Shown: positions 62,781 to 64,000 of the stretch, piece after piece
How positions within the stretch are numbered: position 1 is the first letter of the stretch
Layout: each line of letters opens with the position of its first letter
Origin: JAPPHA01 sp964291635
Lineage (GTDB): Bacteria; Pseudomonadota; Alphaproteobacteria; Rhodobacterales; Rhodobacteraceae
Assembly (NCBI GenBank): GCA_964291635.2
Contig: OZ219905.1
Span: 868,001 to 932,000 of the forward strand
DNA: 64,000 nucleotides
Direction of reading: 5' to 3'
Position numbers and translations under genes: made by a program
Notes under the pieces: generated by a model
Told to the model about the DNA's origin: nothing
Seen by the model: only the letters and a program-made list of their open reading frames with translations
Database searches by the model: none

Positions 62781-63300
62781 TGGCTCACTCGGCTTGGCCG
62801 GGTCGAGATCGAGCGCAGCTTTTATTGTTTCCGATCGTGCGGCAATGGATTCTTTCCGCTTGACCGTGCGCTGTGCCTGGAAGGTGACACGCTCAAGCCA
62901 GGGGTGGTGAGCTTGGATACGTCGAGTCGCCACATCGCGAACCTTGCCGGGGTGAACGCTTCCCCAAGCTCTCTGCAGCATTGGTCCCTGACGCCCGGCA
63001 CGGAGGTTCTCCGGTTCGAACAGGAGGACGGAAGCGTTCAGACCCGGGAACCCAAGCTGGCGGTCATCTACGCTGCCGAGAGCCGGGATCCGGAGATCGG
63101 CGCAGCACTGAAGGACAAAGGCAGCACGACGTTCAGTTGCCTTATCGACAGTGCGGCAGTGTTGCCGGTATCCTTCCGGTTTCGTCATGCACCTTGACCG
63201 CGGGCATTGCGTCGCGAACTGCGCGGCGCCATCTCGGAAGGTGCCGAATGGATACGAAACACTTGCGACGAGTCGTTCGGGGGTCGTGGAAAGTGGCTGC
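62781..63300 (+). pseudogene. ISKra4-family transposase relic
   Basis: Plus-strand frames give ISKra4-type protein: WLTRLGRVEIERSFYCFRSC, GNGFFPLDRALCLEGDTLKP, SRHIANLAGVNASPSSLQHW, then REPKLAVIYAAESRDPEIGA and DKGSTTFSCLIDSAA. The frame ends at 63197; a further piece, SEGAEWIRNTCDESFGGR, is found in another frame near 63230-63285. Large segments of the ~450-residue transposase are deleted, including parts of the DDE core. It marks the right edge of the accessory block beside hemJ. Confidence 0.8.
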
Positions 63301-63566
63301 AAGCCGTACGGGTTCCGGCGCCCACTGGTCGGAGACAGGCGCTAACGTGCCAATGCGACAGTTTGTTTTACAAACCCCTGAACATTCTGCTGGCGCGAAG
63401 TCCGCCGTCTGGCAGCACCACTTGAATGCCGCGCGAGGCTGCGCGAGGATTCCTGGCATCCTGCCGGGTTTAACGGCAGATTTCCCGGGGATTTCACTTC
63501 ACTTGCCGCAGTCACCAATCGGCTAGATCGTGACAATTTCAGGCGACTTGAGGAACTAGGATTATT

Positions 63567-64000
63567 TCAAAAAGGCCTGACGACAACCAGAACGACGATG
63601 ATGACCATCAGGATGGCCGGAACTTCATTCATGAAACGATATTTTCGCCCCGAAATCCGGTTCCTGTCGGCCGCGAAGTCACGGAGCCGTTGCGCCAGCC
63701 AGAGATGGTACCAGGTCAGGCAAATGACCATGACGATCTTGGCCCACATCCACACGGAATGGACGGCACCCGATCCCGCAGACATGAAAAGCGCCAGTCC
63801 GAATGCCCAGGTGGCAATCATCGCCGGATTCATGATGCGCTTCAGGAGCCGCTGCTCCATTCCCGTGAATACCGAGGAAAGTTCGCTCCCTGGAGGAGCA
63901 GACTCGGCGTGGTTGACGAATAGCCGGGGGAGGTACAAGAGGCCTGCCATCCAGGAAATTACGGATACGATGTGTAACGCCTTCAACCAGGGGTACAGCG
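63567..64000 (-). CDS. hemJ: Protoporphyrinogen IX oxidase HemJ, 5' end outside the window
   Basis: At least 144 residues of a membrane protein with four helices; the N-terminal few residues lie beyond the right edge (the frame is open at 64000 and reads LYPWLKALHIVSVISWMAGL). LPRLFVNHAES and the C-terminal KYRFMNEVPAILMVIIVVLV are family marks, and the His in ALHIV is the conserved haem/active-site residue. HemJ oxidises protoporphyrinogen IX in haem synthesis. In many alphaproteobacteria it directly precedes rho. Confidence 0.9.
   Translation of the reverse strand, partial: LYPWLKALHIVSVISWMAGLLYLPRLFVNHAESAPPGSELSSVFTGMEQRLLKRIMNPAMIATWAFGLALFMSAGSGAVHSVWMWAKIVMVICLTWYHLWLAQRLRDFAADRNRISGRKYRFMNEVPAILMVIIVVLVVVRPF

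Overview
The window reads as chromosomal DNA of a GC-rich alphaproteobacterium close to the replication origin. The main reason is the minus-strand block parB-parA-rsmG-mnmG-mnmE-rho (24.0-31.1 kb). It carries three perfect 16-bp parS sites (TGTTTCACGTGAAACA), and a hemJ-type gene lies at the right edge. accD-folC, ubiG and numerous ABC/TRAP uptake systems fit a free-living heterotroph, possibly marine. I cannot name a genus.

Layout. 0-3.2 kb: the tail of a LivF-type ATPase, a TPR protein and an FAD-dependent oxidoreductase. 3.3-4.1 kb: a relic of a UvrD-type helicase and empty DNA. 4.1-7.0 kb: a CMP/dCMP-type deaminase, ubiG (minus) and a proline iminopeptidase. 7.1-12.7 kb: a four-gene oligopeptide-type ABC transporter with a fused double ATPase, a Tat-exported binding protein and a strong terminator. 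13.2-15.5 kb: an orphan HigA-like antitoxin beside an IS1634-family element. 16.0-19.0 kb: an exported nucleosidase-like protein, an arginine-deiminase-superfamily enzyme and a CPBP membrane protease. 19.1-21.3 kb: accD-folC. 21.7-23.0 kb: a fused XRE/ImmA-IrrE regulator-protease. 24.0-31.1 kb: the origin-proximal core.

31.2-63.5 kb is accessory. In many alphaproteobacteria hemJ sits next to rho; here about 32 kb separates them, with an IS110 relic at the left end and an ISKra4 relic at the right. The block holds catabolic cassettes in various states of decay: (a) an LLM flavin monooxygenase and LysR regulator, divergent from flavin reductase, Gfo/Idh dehydrogenase, a decapitated GntR, GST, an orphan TRAP binding protein and a broken LVIVD-repeat gene; (b) an IclR-centred divergent cluster, with cyclase-family hydrolase, cupin, truncated SDR and sulfatase/phosphonate-monoester-hydrolase-like enzyme on one side, and a complete TRAP transporter, hydantoinase/oxoprolinase A and B subunits and a class-I glutamine-amidotransferase-like protein on the other; (c) a ThuA, Gfo/Idh and HAD operon divergent from a degenerate second copy of the IclR gene; (d) RecQ, an aromatic/aspartate aminotransferase, and the arsenate-detoxification pair arsJ and GAPDH.

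The most novel-looking unit is cluster (b). It looks like an IclR-controlled import and hydrolysis pathway for a cyclic amide or imide of unknown identity. A direct repeat of about 560 bp (IclR 3' half plus flank) brackets its TRAP/hydantoinase half. No tRNA, rRNA or CRISPR array was found.
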